From assembly GCA_037501455.1 (NCBI GenBank), contig CM074863.1:10598001-10662000 (forward strand): a stretch of 64,000 bases of DNA. Reading direction: 5' to 3'. Of this stretch, positions 35,930-46,850 are shown one piece after another (within the stretch, counting starts at the first letter, position 1; each line of letters begins with the position of its first letter). Origin of the DNA: Lantana camara (taxonomy: Eukaryota > Streptophyta > Magnoliopsida > Lamiales > Verbenaceae). Below the pieces are notes generated by a model. It was not told the origin of the DNA, did no database searches, and saw only the letters and a list, made by a program, of their open reading frames with translations. Position numbers and translations under genes: made by a program.

Positions 35930-36488
35930 TGGGTAGTTGAAAGTTGGGTTTGTCAAGTAAAAGGTAAAAGTTGCGTAATTGAAAGTTGGGTGTGTCCAGT
36001 GAAACTGTAATAATGCGTAATTGGAAGGGTGAAGTGTCCAGTGAAACTGTAATAATGCGTAATTGGATGGGTGAAGTGTAATAGTACAACTGTAATAATG
36101 CGTAATTGGATGGGTGAAGTGTAATAGTACAACTGTAATAATGCGTAATTGGATGGGGACTTTGTCCAGTGAAACCGTAATAATGCGTAATTGGATGGGG
36201 ACTGTGTCCAGTGAAACCGTAATAATGCGTAATTGGATAGGTGAAGTGTCCAGTGAAACTGTAATAATGCGTAATTGGAAGGGTGAAGTGTCCAGTGAAA
36301 CTGTAATAATGCGTAATTGGATGGGGACTTTGTCCAGTGAAACTGTAATAATGCGTAATTGGATGGGTGAAGTGTCCAGTGAAACCGTAATAATACGTAG
36401 TTGGATGGGTGAAGTGTCCAGTGAAACTGTAATAATGCGTAATTGGAAGGGTGAAGTGTCAAGTGAAACCGTAATAATGTGTAATTGG
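35930..36488. repeat. 42-bp minisatellite, about 12-13 copies
   Basis: Repeat unit GTGTCCAGTGAAACTGTAAT followed by AATGCGTAATTGGATGGGTGAA, with sub-variants (for example GGGGACTTTGTCC and GAAGTGTAATAGTACAAC). Because 42 is a multiple of three and the unit lacks stops in one frame per strand, long repetitive frames exist on both strands. It begins about 55 bases after the Ulp1-like stop codon. Confidence 0.9.
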
Positions 36489-36570
36489 ATCTCTTATGCT
36501 AAATCATAAGAGATGCTCTCTTATATTCACCACCAACTCCCCCATTACCCAATAAGGGGGTAAAGGTGTC

Positions 36571-36830
36571 AAACGGGCCGGGCCGGCCCACGAAACCTGT
36601 GAACCAGCCCGGTTGGAACCGGCTCAGGCCCAGCCCGTTAATGCTATGAGGCGGGCTGGGCTGGGTTTGGGGTATTAAAGTGGGCCCCTATTGGGCTTAA
36701 TTTTTAAACCAGGCCCAACACATGAACATGCCCACTTAAACCCATGACCAGCCCGAACCAGCCCGTGAACCAGGCCCAGCTCAGGACCAGCCCAAGCCCG
36801 GTTCAAGCCCGCTTCTTAAGCCCATAATTT
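36571..36830. repeat. Left subterminal GGCCCAGCCC-rich region of the hAT element
   Basis: Many copies of CAGCCCG/GGCCCA motifs on both strands. Their counterpart is at 40060-40300 near the right end. Such subterminal arrays are normally bound by hAT transposases; that function is inferred here. Confidence 0.6.
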
Positions 36831-37316
36831 TTTTTTTCTAATTTTTTAGTGTAGAGGTAGTCCACCTAATAGAAGTCTTCAAAGCCCAATATCTTTGAAC
36901 CTCATTTCCATGGAAACAATTTTGAAGACCAATTTGAGAATTTACGGACAGGACCTACAGGCTAATTAAATGAATGACTTTTGATGTCTTGAATTGATGA
37001 TTTGACATTAAGCCAGTGACTGTAGCAGGCAAATGCAACGGGTAAAAGCACAGTGCAACGGTAAAACACCAATCTTATTTGTAACGTTAACTTTACTTAT
37101 TAATTTTTTAATTAATTTTTTTTTCTATAAATACCACAATTCTAAACATATTTCTTCACCATATTCTCATTTCTATTCTCTATCTTTATGAATTACTCTC
37201 AAGTTTCAACTCTCAAAGTTCATATTACTCAAATTTATTTCTATAAGCATATACTATATTATTTTATTAACTATTATATTATATCTTATTATCATATTTC
37301 CTCCAATTCATACTAT

Positions 37317-37413
37317 AGTTGGAAGAGTTTTTGGGCAATTCGTGTTGATAGTTGGAAGAGCTTTGGGCAATTCGTGTTGATAGTTGGAAGAGCTTTGGGG
37401 CAATTCGTGTTAC
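37317..37413 (+). repeat. Tandem repeat of ~33 bp, three copies, upstream of the hAT transposase
   Basis: Unit TAGTTGGAAGAGCTTTGGGC followed by AATTCGTGTTGA, repeated about three times with small differences, within the transposase leader. Confidence 0.8.
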
Positions 37414-37545
37414 GGAGCTCCCGAATCAATTCCGGTAATATCTTTCCTTTATATCATAATTAATTACTTGCAATATTTGTGATTTATAATTATTTTTTTT
37501 ATAATTAGTTTGAATTTTTTAAGTTGTACATTTATTAAATTTAAA

Positions 37546-39714
37546 ATGAATTTCGGAGATACTAGAGACCCTCCTCTTTTGCCTCACACAAATATAAGTA
37601 CGAGTGACGATCATTCTATAGATTTAGAAAATGAAATTCCAACTCCATCTAGTAATAAGCCACCTAATAGAAATAAAACTAGTAAAGTTTGGAGTTTTTT
37701 CACATTGGATAGAGAACGTGACCTTGCTATATGTAATTTTTGTAAGAAATCTTTTAAATTTGCTAAAAATAGTGGAACGGGCACATTAACTAGACATTTA
37801 ACTAAAGATCATAATGGTTGGGATACTATTGAAGGGTCATCCGATCCAACACAACAATTTTTGCATCAAACTAAAGGTGGTGTTATTCAAACTATTCAAT
37901 ATAATCAAATGGAACAAAGAAAGGAATTTGCTAAAATGGTTGTTGGAGCCGAATTACCATTTAATTTTGCCGAAAATAATTACATGCATAGATGGGTAGC
38001 TAGAACTTTACAACCACAATATAAGAAAATATCACGAAATACTTGTTATAAAGATGGTTATAAACAATATGAAGAAGAAATAATGGCATTACGGACTCAT
38101 TTTTCTACTTTAACTTCAAAATTTTCGCTTACATCGGATTTATGGAGAGGTAGAGGTAATTTACATTATTGTTGTGTAACGGCTCATTGGGTTAATGAAG
38201 ATTTTTATCTAGAAAAAAGAATTATTGAATTTGCATTACTTGAGCATCCGCACACCGGTAATCATATTTATCAAGCTATAATGGATTGTTGCAATTATTG
38301 GAATATTGGTGAAAAATTTTTATCTATGTCTTTTGATAATGCAACAAATAACACCAAAGCTATTGATTATTTAATTCGAGATTTGAAACCAATGTTTAAT
38401 GGCAAATGTTTTCATGTTAGATGTGTTTGTCACATTATGCATCTTTGTGTTCAAGATGGTATGGCTTGGGTTGCACCTTATGTAGATAAAATAAGATCGG
38501 CTTTATCATACATTATGTCGGCATCAACTAGAACACAAAAATATAGGCGTTTAGTTAGAAAAGCTAAAATGGAATTTAAAGTTCCATATCTTGATATGCC
38601 TACTAGGTGGAATTCACCTTATAGAATGTTAAATGAAGCACATCCATATGCAAGTATTGTTACAAATTTAGTTAATCAAGAAATGCATAATGAACATGGT
38701 GGTGAATTTATTACCGAAACCGATTGGGATATTATTCATGTTATTGCACCTTTACTTGAAGTATTTCTTGATGTTACTAATGTTATGTCCGGAACATATT
38801 ATCCTACATCTAATATTATGTTGCCTAATTTAGTTAGAATTGTTAAATTATTTAGTGATCATAGAAATGATGATAATGTCGTCGAAATTATTAAAAGTAT
38901 GGAAGAAAAGTGGTGCAAATATTATAAAAAACTTCCCAAAATATGTGTTTTATCTTGTGTTTTTGATCCTAGATGTAAATTAGAAGGTTGCATTTTTTTG
39001 ATGGAAAAATATTATTCTTATCTTAATTGTGATTCAATAAATATGGGGGAAGAAACAAATGAAGTTAGTTCTGTGGTTTATGCATTAGTTGATATGTATT
39101 CTACAAGTTCGTGTATGGCACAATATGAAACATCTTCTACACAAGCGACATCAAGCAAATCCGGTGGATCCGTATTTTCTTTATTAAGTTCAATCAAAAG
39201 AAATAGAACAACATCTAATAGACAAACATATGAATTAACACATTACTTGCAACTTCCATTATTAGACAATGTTTCGGATAAATTCGATATTTTAGAATGG
39301 TGGAAAATGGAACAAAAGAATTTTCCTATTCTTTCATTGATTGCACGTGATCTATTAACATCTCAAATGTCGACCGTAGCTTCGGAAAGTGCTTTTAGTG
39401 CAGGTGAAAGAACTATTACCGATAGAAGGAGTCGATTAAGCCCAAAATCCATCAAATTTTGCATATTATGGAAGGATTGGTTAGATCAACAATATAGACA
39501 AGATGAATTGCACCGATTGGGAGAAAGATGGATACCACCGCAAAACTATCCTTCGGACGACGAGACTGCATTTGAAACAACCACCATTCCCGATAATTCT
39601 TCAACAATTTGTGAAGAACTTGATTTTGAACGAATTTACTTCCCACAAAATGCGGAGTATCCATATGGAAATTCTTCTATGCCGATGTACGATTGGCAAA
39701 TGATTCCGGATTAA
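37546..39714 (+). CDS. hAT transposase with BED zinc finger (RICESLEEPER/Tam3-like)
   Basis: Single exon, 722 residues from the first ATG. It has an N-terminal BED-type finger at about residues 45-90 (KVWSFF, C-x2-C, then H-x4-H). A catalytic-core Asp lies in LTSDLW, a second Asp in MSFDNATNN, and the typical CHIMHLC segment follows. The hAT C-terminal dimerisation block is complete (LLTSQMSTVASESAFSAGER and SRLSP) and carries the conserved Glu. All three acidic catalytic positions are present and I see no stop or frameshift. Codon use is strikingly A/T-ending compared with neighbouring host genes. It lies centrally inside the element at 36561-40311 and would cut and paste it. Confidence 0.92.
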   Translation: MNFGDTRDPPLLPHTNISTSDDHSIDLENEIPTPSSNKPPNRNKTSKVWSFFTLDRERDLAICNFCKKSFKFAKNSGTGTLTRHLTKDHNGWDTIEGSSDPTQQFLHQTKGGVIQTIQYNQMEQRKEFAKMVVGAELPFNFAENNYMHRWVARTLQPQYKKISRNTCYKDGYKQYEEEIMALRTHFSTLTSKFSLTSDLWRGRGNLHYCCVTAHWVNEDFYLEKRIIEFALLEHPHTGNHIYQAIMDCCNYWNIGEKFLSMSFDNATNNTKAIDYLIRDLKPMFNGKCFHVRCVCHIMHLCVQDGMAWVAPYVDKIRSALSYIMSASTRTQKYRRLVRKAKMEFKVPYLDMPTRWNSPYRMLNEAHPYASIVTNLVNQEMHNEHGGEFITETDWDIIHVIAPLLEVFLDVTNVMSGTYYPTSNIMLPNLVRIVKLFSDHRNDDNVVEIIKSMEEKWCKYYKKLPKICVLSCVFDPRCKLEGCIFLMEKYYSYLNCDSINMGEETNEVSSVVYALVDMYSTSSCMAQYETSSTQATSSKSGGSVFSLLSSIKRNRTTSNRQTYELTHYLQLPLLDNVSDKFDILEWWKMEQKNFPILSLIARDLLTSQMSTVASESAFSAGERTITDRRSRLSPKSIKFCILWKDWLDQQYRQDELHRLGERWIPPQNYPSDDETAFETTTIPDNSSTICEELDFERIYFPQNAEYPYGNSSMPMYDWQMIPD

Positions 39715-40059
39715 TTTTATATATAGACTAGAATATAGAATTATTAGATTATATTTTTCATCATTATATGTACAATGAAATTATTCAAGTTCATAAAATA
39801 AATGAAATACCAATGTTTGAAGATATTTTTCATTAATTAGAAATGATAATGTCTAATGTTGTATATCTAACAATTAAAGTTTATGGATATATAATGTTAA
39901 ACTTTACTTAAAACTTTGATTGAAACAATAACTTACGAAAAAAAAAAAAACAGAATGCTAAAGTTAATAAATATAATAAAAAGATAAACTATTATTAATA
40001 TAAAATAAAAACATATTGAATTTTTATAGGACAAAATTGAAAAAAAAAAAAAAAAAATT

Positions 40060-40300
40060 AGGCCCACCAGTCAAGCCCACAAAATCAATGTCAAATTCGT
40101 TAGAAAATGGCCCAGGCACGGCCCAGCCCAGGCCCGGCCCAGCCCATCTTTAGTGGGTTTGTGGGCCGAGCTGGGCTACCCCTATTTTAAAAAAACCCAG
40201 CCCAGGACCGGCCCACTTCATAATGGTCCTAGGCCAACCCAGCCCGCTACAGTAGCGGGCTTACACTGGCCTGAGCTGGGCCAGCCCAGCCCAACCCAGT
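40060..40300. repeat. Right subterminal GGCCCAGCCC-rich region of the hAT element
   Basis: Dense GGCCCAGCCCAGG and GGGCTGGGCC motifs in both orientations, ending just before the 12-base terminal repeat. Matches the array at the left end in composition. Confidence 0.6.
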
Positions 40301-40411
40301 TGACACCTTTATAAGGGGGTGAACTTACTGCTTTTAAAGGTGACAGTGAGCTGCCAGGCATCAAATCCCCACTTCTACAGATCTGTAATGGTCGATCATC
40401 TATGTACGATT

Positions 40412-40520
40412 TAGCTCTCACCGATCTGTGCAAAGATGCTCCCATTTTTTCCCCTGCAATAAATTCACATGGGTGGGAAAATAAAAATGGGAGCATCTTT
40501 GCACAGATCGGTGATAGCTA
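40412..40520. repeat. 38-bp near-perfect inverted repeat (hairpin)
   Basis: Arms 40412-40449 and 40483-40520 are reverse complements with one mismatch (TAGCTCTCACCGATCTGTGC ... against TAGCTATCACCG...), separated by 33 bases. It could be a fold-back element, a transposon end pair, or a small-RNA precursor. Confidence 0.85.
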
Positions 40521-40659
40521 AACCAATAGGGGGTGGACAAGAATGCAATGTAAGAATTGCTCGCAAGTTGTTCGATTAAATGCCTTACAAAGAATGTAGT
40601 CAGCTGGAATATATATTGTTTGCATAAACTGGTTGATTATTTGCTACTTTCTTTGTTTC

Positions 40660-40940
40660 CCACCTTTTAATTACGAGTTCTCGTAGCCTAACTCGATAAA
40701 CTCAGCCTTTAATTCCAAATATTCATGGACTGTTCTACAAATTCACCTTCTAATTACGATTCTCATAGCCTAACTAGACAAACCCAGAATTTAATTCCGA
40801 ATATTCATGACCTAACTCTACAAACCCAGCTTTTAATTAAAACTTTTTCACACCCTTTCACTCGACAAACCCAACTTTTAATTACGAGTTTTCATCTCTT
40901 AATTCGACAAGCACAGGTTCTCCCCATTCGCCAAAGCAGT
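40660..40940. repeat. Imperfect ~40-bp tandem repeats
   Basis: Variants of TTAATTACGAGTTCTCATAG followed by CCTAACTCGACAAACCCAGC recur about six times. Probably an old minisatellite; no coding role is seen. Confidence 0.6.
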
Positions 40941-41073
40941 TAATAGACAACCGAATATACACTGCAAAATATTTACATGCTTGTTTAAATGTAGAATTAC
41001 AACCGAGGGTGACCATACTACCAAAAATGAAGAATCACCCATAATCTTACACCAAGAGGAATAATAAAATAAA

Positions 41074-41379
41074 TCATCGTACTAGGAAGGCTATCCATGA
41101 GACAAGAAGAAGAGCTGCCATAAATTTTAACTTCAACTTCAGAACTCTGATTTCAGCATCCCGGCCAGCAATCTTCTTCTCGTAGCTGGCGAAAAGTGCT
41201 CTTATTTCAGGGGTGGGTTCTGGATCTATCCACACCCACAAGCGACAATTTCCCTTGCAACATTTAGCAAACCTCCGATGAGGATTTTTGGAAGTCTTAG
41301 AAATGAAAACACGGGCCGGGACACCACAATAACAGCACAACCTCGACTCATTCTGCGCCGACGCTGTTGAATTAAACAC
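41074..41379 (-). CDS. GRF-type zinc-finger protein with C-terminal membrane helix (start unclear)
   Basis: The frame encodes a Cys-rich motif CCYCGVPARVFISKTSKNPH then RRFAKCCKG and CRLWVWIDPE, the layout of a GRF zinc finger, followed by a short Lys/Glu-rich helix and a hydrophobic C-terminal segment (FMAALLLVSWIAFLV) before the stop at 41074. The start is not defined: no ATG is in frame before the finger, so an upstream exon (perhaps in 41570-41655) or loss of the start must be assumed. Small proteins like this are multi-copy in plants and often lie in repeat-rich DNA. It may be a remnant. Function unknown; GRF fingers in other proteins bind single-stranded nucleic acid. Confidence 0.5.
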   Translation of the reverse strand: MFNSTASAQNESRLCCYCGVPARVFISKTSKNPHRRFAKCCKGNCRLWVWIDPEPTPEIRALFASYEKKIAGRDAEIRVLKLKLKFMAALLLVSWIAFLVR

Positions 41380-41699
41380 CTTAACAAGATAATCTGCACA
41401 TTAACAACCATTGTCGCGTTATTACAGACAATACCATTTCCAGCTAAACATTGCAGATATAAACCAAAATGGAAATGAAATGCAAACAAAACAGGGAAGA
41501 ATACAACACCAAAGATTCAAATCTAGAACGACAAAAGGTCTCATACACTTCCTTGATATGCTTTACTGTCCTGGTCTCCGCCGCCAGATGAAAATTACGG
41601 CACCAATCGCGCAAAGCAAGCTTGAAAAAGAAGACTCCGATGAGGGCTGGTGAGACTTAGTAAAGTAGAGGTTTGGAGGAAGCAAATCTGGGCTAGTGG

Positions 41700-44600
41700 T
41701 AGGAAAAACGTAAGGGCAACCCAGTCTTTTTAGGTGATTAGGGGGTTTAGGAAAAATATATTATGTATTGTTGACCTCAAACATAGTTTTTCCAAATTAG
41801 GGTATTTAGGATAACTTTTTAACATTATTGATCCTATTTAATAACTCCCCCTAAATATTATCACGTGTCTTATTCACTTTCTATATTTCTTGCACTTTGA
41901 TGCTATATTAATATATAATAATTAAGGATCAATCCCCACATTAACCTAACATATATTTTCATGTACATCTAACTTCATGATAAAACAAAAGTGACAAAGT
42001 TAGCCCTAACTTGGCAACAATATACGATAACAATGATACATGCATGTCAAGTTGCCCTAGCAAATAGTCTTCGGACCATCTAGTTTAAAGTGAAATTGAG
42101 GGTAAACAAGTATATATAAAGACTAGATATAGATTAATCACCCTTGAACTCTTTGATTTATTAATATAACATATTTATTTCTTATAGTTTTCACCATGAG
42201 ACAGACACATTACAATCACTCTTTTACATAATCGAGATGGAATATCACGGCATAGAAAAGTGAATCAAATAACATATGTACAAAATTAGAATAGATAACC
42301 ACGTCAAACACATGAATGTGAAAGTATTACAACAATTCTATTTCTATTGAAAAAACATCTGCTGTGAATGAAGATGACCGAACTTATCACATTGGAGGGT
42401 CACTCTCAGACAGAATTATGAAAAATAATTATCATCAACAATTGCATTTAAATTGGGTACAAAATCTTACAATGTTAGGTACTATTCTATTTCAATAATA
42501 TAATAGCCTTGGTTAACTGGTCCCCTTTCATAGTTAAATCTCCCTTTCATTCCAAGAAGTAGAACCCATCTTTTTATTTGTTCAATTGTCGTTTATGAAC
42601 TTAATTATAAACTTAGATGTGGCCCAAAATTAACCAAAAGTACTTAAGTTATTGTAATGGGAAATCATTTTATAAATGGTGTAGCCACCTCTAGCAATCA
42701 TAATTGCACGAAATTCCGTGAAAACTATTGGTGAATTGTCATGTCCTTAGATTGTGATTCCTTCCCACCTTACCATATAATATTTCTTTCTACCTTTTTG
42801 CGTTACAAAACTTATAATAGCCTTTTAATTATTGATTTGTATGGATGAATTTGTTGGGGGCCAGGCACAAGACATGGAGTCCAGCCAACAAATGTTGAAA
42901 TTATAGGGTTCTTAGCAACAATTTTCTTGAATATGGACCATACTAGGTTGTGTTTAGTAGATATCATGGTATACATTGCAACATGCGATGTTATTCTATG
43001 TTTCCTGATTTTCAGCGTATTTATTTCACGATTCAAGTTTGTATTTATATGGAAAAGAATTACGAGAAATTAAATCCATAATGAGGAGTTTTCCGTAATG
43101 TCTCAATATATTTTTCTTGATCGTTAATATTTAAAGTTCAAATATCAGGATATTTTTTCGTAATTTATCAACTAAGAATGTCTAATTTTCGTAATTGAAT
43201 TAAAATTTAGGAGGGTTTTAAAAATTATTCGTATATATAATATGTGTGTATGGTGGAAACTAGTATTATCATCTATGTACAAGTGTGTGTGGAATATAAT
43301 AAATGGAGGGGAAAGAAATGGCAATGTAAACACTGGATTGATTAGCTGTTGTGAATCTGAACAACTCCACAAGTAGGTTTGACCAAATTAAATAAATAAA
43401 TTAGATTACATAGAAATCATATATAATTGGCATGCAATAAGTTATGATAAGAGGTGATTTAATTTAATTGGATTCGCACGTATTCCTATAACTTTAGCCA
43501 CAAAGTATGTACGATAATAATTAACCGGACTCTCCATCATTCAAACTTCCAAACGTGCTTCCTCTAATTGATTAAAGCTCAACAACAATCTCCCCTTTAG
43601 TGCGTGTTTATTCAAATCTATACATACATATTTAGATACAAAAACCGAGAGGGAGAGTAATGATTAAAAAAAAACCGACTTATATTATGATGCACGAATA
43701 TGAATACGGTAATTCAAATATAATACGATACTATAATGATATATATTTTTTTAATTTTTTTTATATGAGAAGTATCCGATATTATCTGATATGAATGTCC
43801 GACATCGATGGAGACGGGAAAATAATATTTTTAAAATTTTTTATTAATTAAAGATTATATGTTAAAAAATTGCATAGCTCTTGATGAGATATCTCGAATC
43901 CCCAACTCCAATTCCATGTTGCTTTAAGGGATTTGGTATTTTAATAATTATTTTGGCTTTCCGAAAAGAAGAGCCAATGCCAACCATGAAACAACTCTCA
44001 CTCTTGCATTATTTTAAGGGATTAAATTTTTTTTATTGTTTTACATGTACAACATTAATCAATAAGAGGTCCATAATGCCACGTTTCGGTTCCCCATTCG
44101 TTGAGTTATTGGCTTATTTATATTCTAATTGAAGATGAAAGGGCCCAAAAGGAATCTAATCAACTTTGCAGGTTGTGTTCTTTTTAATTCGTCTTCTTCT
44201 TCCTTGTACTATCTTCTTGGTGATTTTTGTCCATGGTTTCTTCTCAATTTAATTTATGTAACGAAAAATGAGAAGTTCGAAGTTCAATATTATCCAAATA
44301 TTATCGATTGTATAATTTAATCGTTCGATATTATATATATAAATTTTATAATTAAATCTTTATCCAAAACCTATTATTGATGGAGAGAAATTTACATATA
44401 ATTCAACAACCAGGTCCAAATTATGTAGCTGAACAAAAAGAAAGGAGATTAATTTGGATGGACCTTGGTAGTTGGGTCCAAATATTCATAGTAAAGTGAA
44501 CCCAATGAATGCAAATCATTTTGAGTGCTTACATTAGGTATTTGATTAGTACTTAATCCTTGGTTTAAGCGATTAATATTTAGTATTAGGAATTTGTAAA

Positions 44601-46850
44601 GCAAAGCAGAATAGAGCAGATTCCATGATTCTACGACTTGGGTCTTTGAGTAAGTGCAAGTCCCGATGCCAACTAATAATGACATAAGAGAAAAAGAGAA
44701 AAGGACAGTCTATCTGCACCAAAACTTTTAATTTTATTTACTCTAATTCATTTTTGTAATAATATTTACCAAAATTACAAAAAAATCTTGATTGTTTTGA
44801 ATTAATCTGAGTCCCATAAAATAATTTTACTATTTCACTATCTTAATCACCTCTAGAGATGCAAAAGATATCAAGAATCAAGATCTTTTTTCTTCTTAAG
44901 GCTTGAATTTTAAGTTGATTTTCTTTTCTTTTGTAAAATCGTTAGCCAACTTTAATTATTTCTGTTTTAATAATTTGGTTTTTATAGCTACTAAATCATC
45001 ATATATAATTTATAGAAAATCAACAAATATTAAATTATTAAATTGAGTGGTAATAATTCGTTAATTGCGCTAAAGTATTCCATCACAATAATTTGCGTTG
45101 AGAAAATAATTGTAACATATATAATGACATATTGACATAAATGTAACTAAATGTATTTGGGTTGTCCCCCTGGACGCCGATTTCAACTAACTAATCATCC
45201 AAAAATTTATATATTAAGGGAAGATTTGGAATTTTGGATTAACCTAATAGTTGAAAGTAGAAACAAATGTGAATTTAAAAACCAAAACAAAAAAAATAGG
45301 GATCGAGATCCGTTTTGATTTTCCAACTGTTAATACAATCAATTTAATCGAAATGAGATCGATAGAGAAAGAGCGTGAGTAAGGGTATTAAATGCTTCAA
45401 TAGTGACTTAATTGTTTAATAAATGCATATAGTATTTATAGTGAACAGTTTTGTTCATGTATAATACACATAGTTAACGTTGTATTTAACTCACAATATG
45501 ATACATGCAAGTTGCAGCATAATTCCTCGTACCCGTCCGTTAGAGGATGTACAACGAATTTCAGGTATTCTATGCAATTGTAGAGGGGATTTTCGGTACT
45601 GCAGTTGTCTCCATACTTGACACTCTGGGTCGAATGGATCGCCCACTCGAGAGACAATCTTAGGAGGCTTAACCAAACTGACAGTCTTAAAAAAATGTCT
45701 CACCCTATATTTACTAAGTTGAGAACAGATTTATGGGTCGAAGCATTTGAGACTGAGTAAATGTTCAACAAAACTTCCACATCGTCGGTTGACACATGAT
45801 GTCAATTAACAAATCGAAATATCTCCTTTTATTTTGGATGTATTTTTACCAACATATGAGGTATTAACTAAATTTATGATCATTAAATACATACATAAAT
45901 TCCCAAACCAGATGTTTAAAAGCAGAATTTATTAGTGTGAAAACAAGCTATTTATAAGCTAGCTAGTAGGTAGGGCTCTTGAGTCTTGACCAAACAAACC
46001 TTATAAAAAGATTATATAATAAGGACATTGCATACATTATATTTATAGAATATTTGAAAAATCTAATATTAAGAGTTGGCATTGTCAGTTGCTAGGCCTA
46101 GCCACTCTCTTCTTTATTTTATTTTACTAAAATAAACAAAGTATACAAACAAAAGTAAAGTAAATATATATTTACAAAATTAGCTGTAAAACTACTATTA
46201 AGGTACAAATCATGAGACTTACAAGTAAAGCTTGGGTAACATTATATTGGTAAAAACTAATTATTATAACACCAAAGGCAAGATAAAATAATGTCTACAA
46301 ATTATTTATACCTTGTACGAATTATTCAGAATAATAATTATCAGGCTTGTTAGTATGTCCCAATAAATATACGAACCACATCAAATCGAACCTACCATTT
46401 ACCAAAACCCGTATCATACAAATACATTCGATTAATTTTTTATTACAAATCATGTTAAAGTGTATTTATCACTATCATCTACGGTGATTAATTTTGTTGT
46501 TATATTTGAATATTGCAACGATTAATCTCCTCGTTAATTGCCTAATATTTGTTTGAGAATAGACTAATCTGTCACCCTTCTTTAACACACTGATTAAGCT
46601 AATGGCATTATGTATATTAACTTCTTTGCAAATTGCATTTGAATATGAAAGAAGCAACCAAGAAAAGAGAAGTCAACTTGGACATTCATTCAAATTTCAA
46701 ACCTTTGTACAAAAACTGTTCCTTTTTCCTCGAAAAAAATGGCTAATTTGCCGAAGTGAGAGAAAGAGAGAAGACCAAGAACAAATAAATAAAAGAAAAG
46801 TCATTATACTGTATCATCATCATCATCACCGTAACGTTTAAACAATATTT
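41700..46850. other. Gene-poor AT-rich DNA upstream of the bHLH49-type gene
   Basis: About 5 kb without any supported coding exon on either strand. A dispersed repeat occurs at about 43690-43870 (GTATCCGATATTATCTGATA..., GACGGGAAAATAATATTTTT) and again near 50800-51200. A moderately GC-balanced stretch at 45500-45740 may be an old transposon piece but has no recognisable protein. The far right end should hold the bHLH promoter. Confidence 0.5.

Larger units (their letters stand above)
36561..40311 (+). mobile_element. Complete hAT-superfamily transposon with Tam3-like termini
   Basis: The element is 3751 bases. Its ends are perfect 12-base inverted repeats TAAAGGTGTCAA, flanked by a perfect 8-base target duplication TAAGGGGG (36553-36560 and 40312-40319). 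The Antirrhinum Tam3 terminus, as I remember it, is TAAAGATGTGAA. Inside both ends lie dense GGCCCAGCCC/GGGCTGGGCC motifs, in keeping with transposase-binding subterminal repeats. One long transposase frame fills the middle (37546-39714). The undamaged ends and frame suggest a recent insertion and possible autonomy. Confidence 0.9.

Noticed and set aside
35953..36509. Long open frames on both strands (169 and 131 residues) with 14-residue repeats
   Set aside because: They are by-products of a 42-base minisatellite whose unit is a multiple of three; no start context, conservation or domain supports a gene.
45436..45740. Two overlapping minus-strand frames of about 70 residues
   Set aside because: Possibly an old transposon piece, but neither shows a domain or start context.
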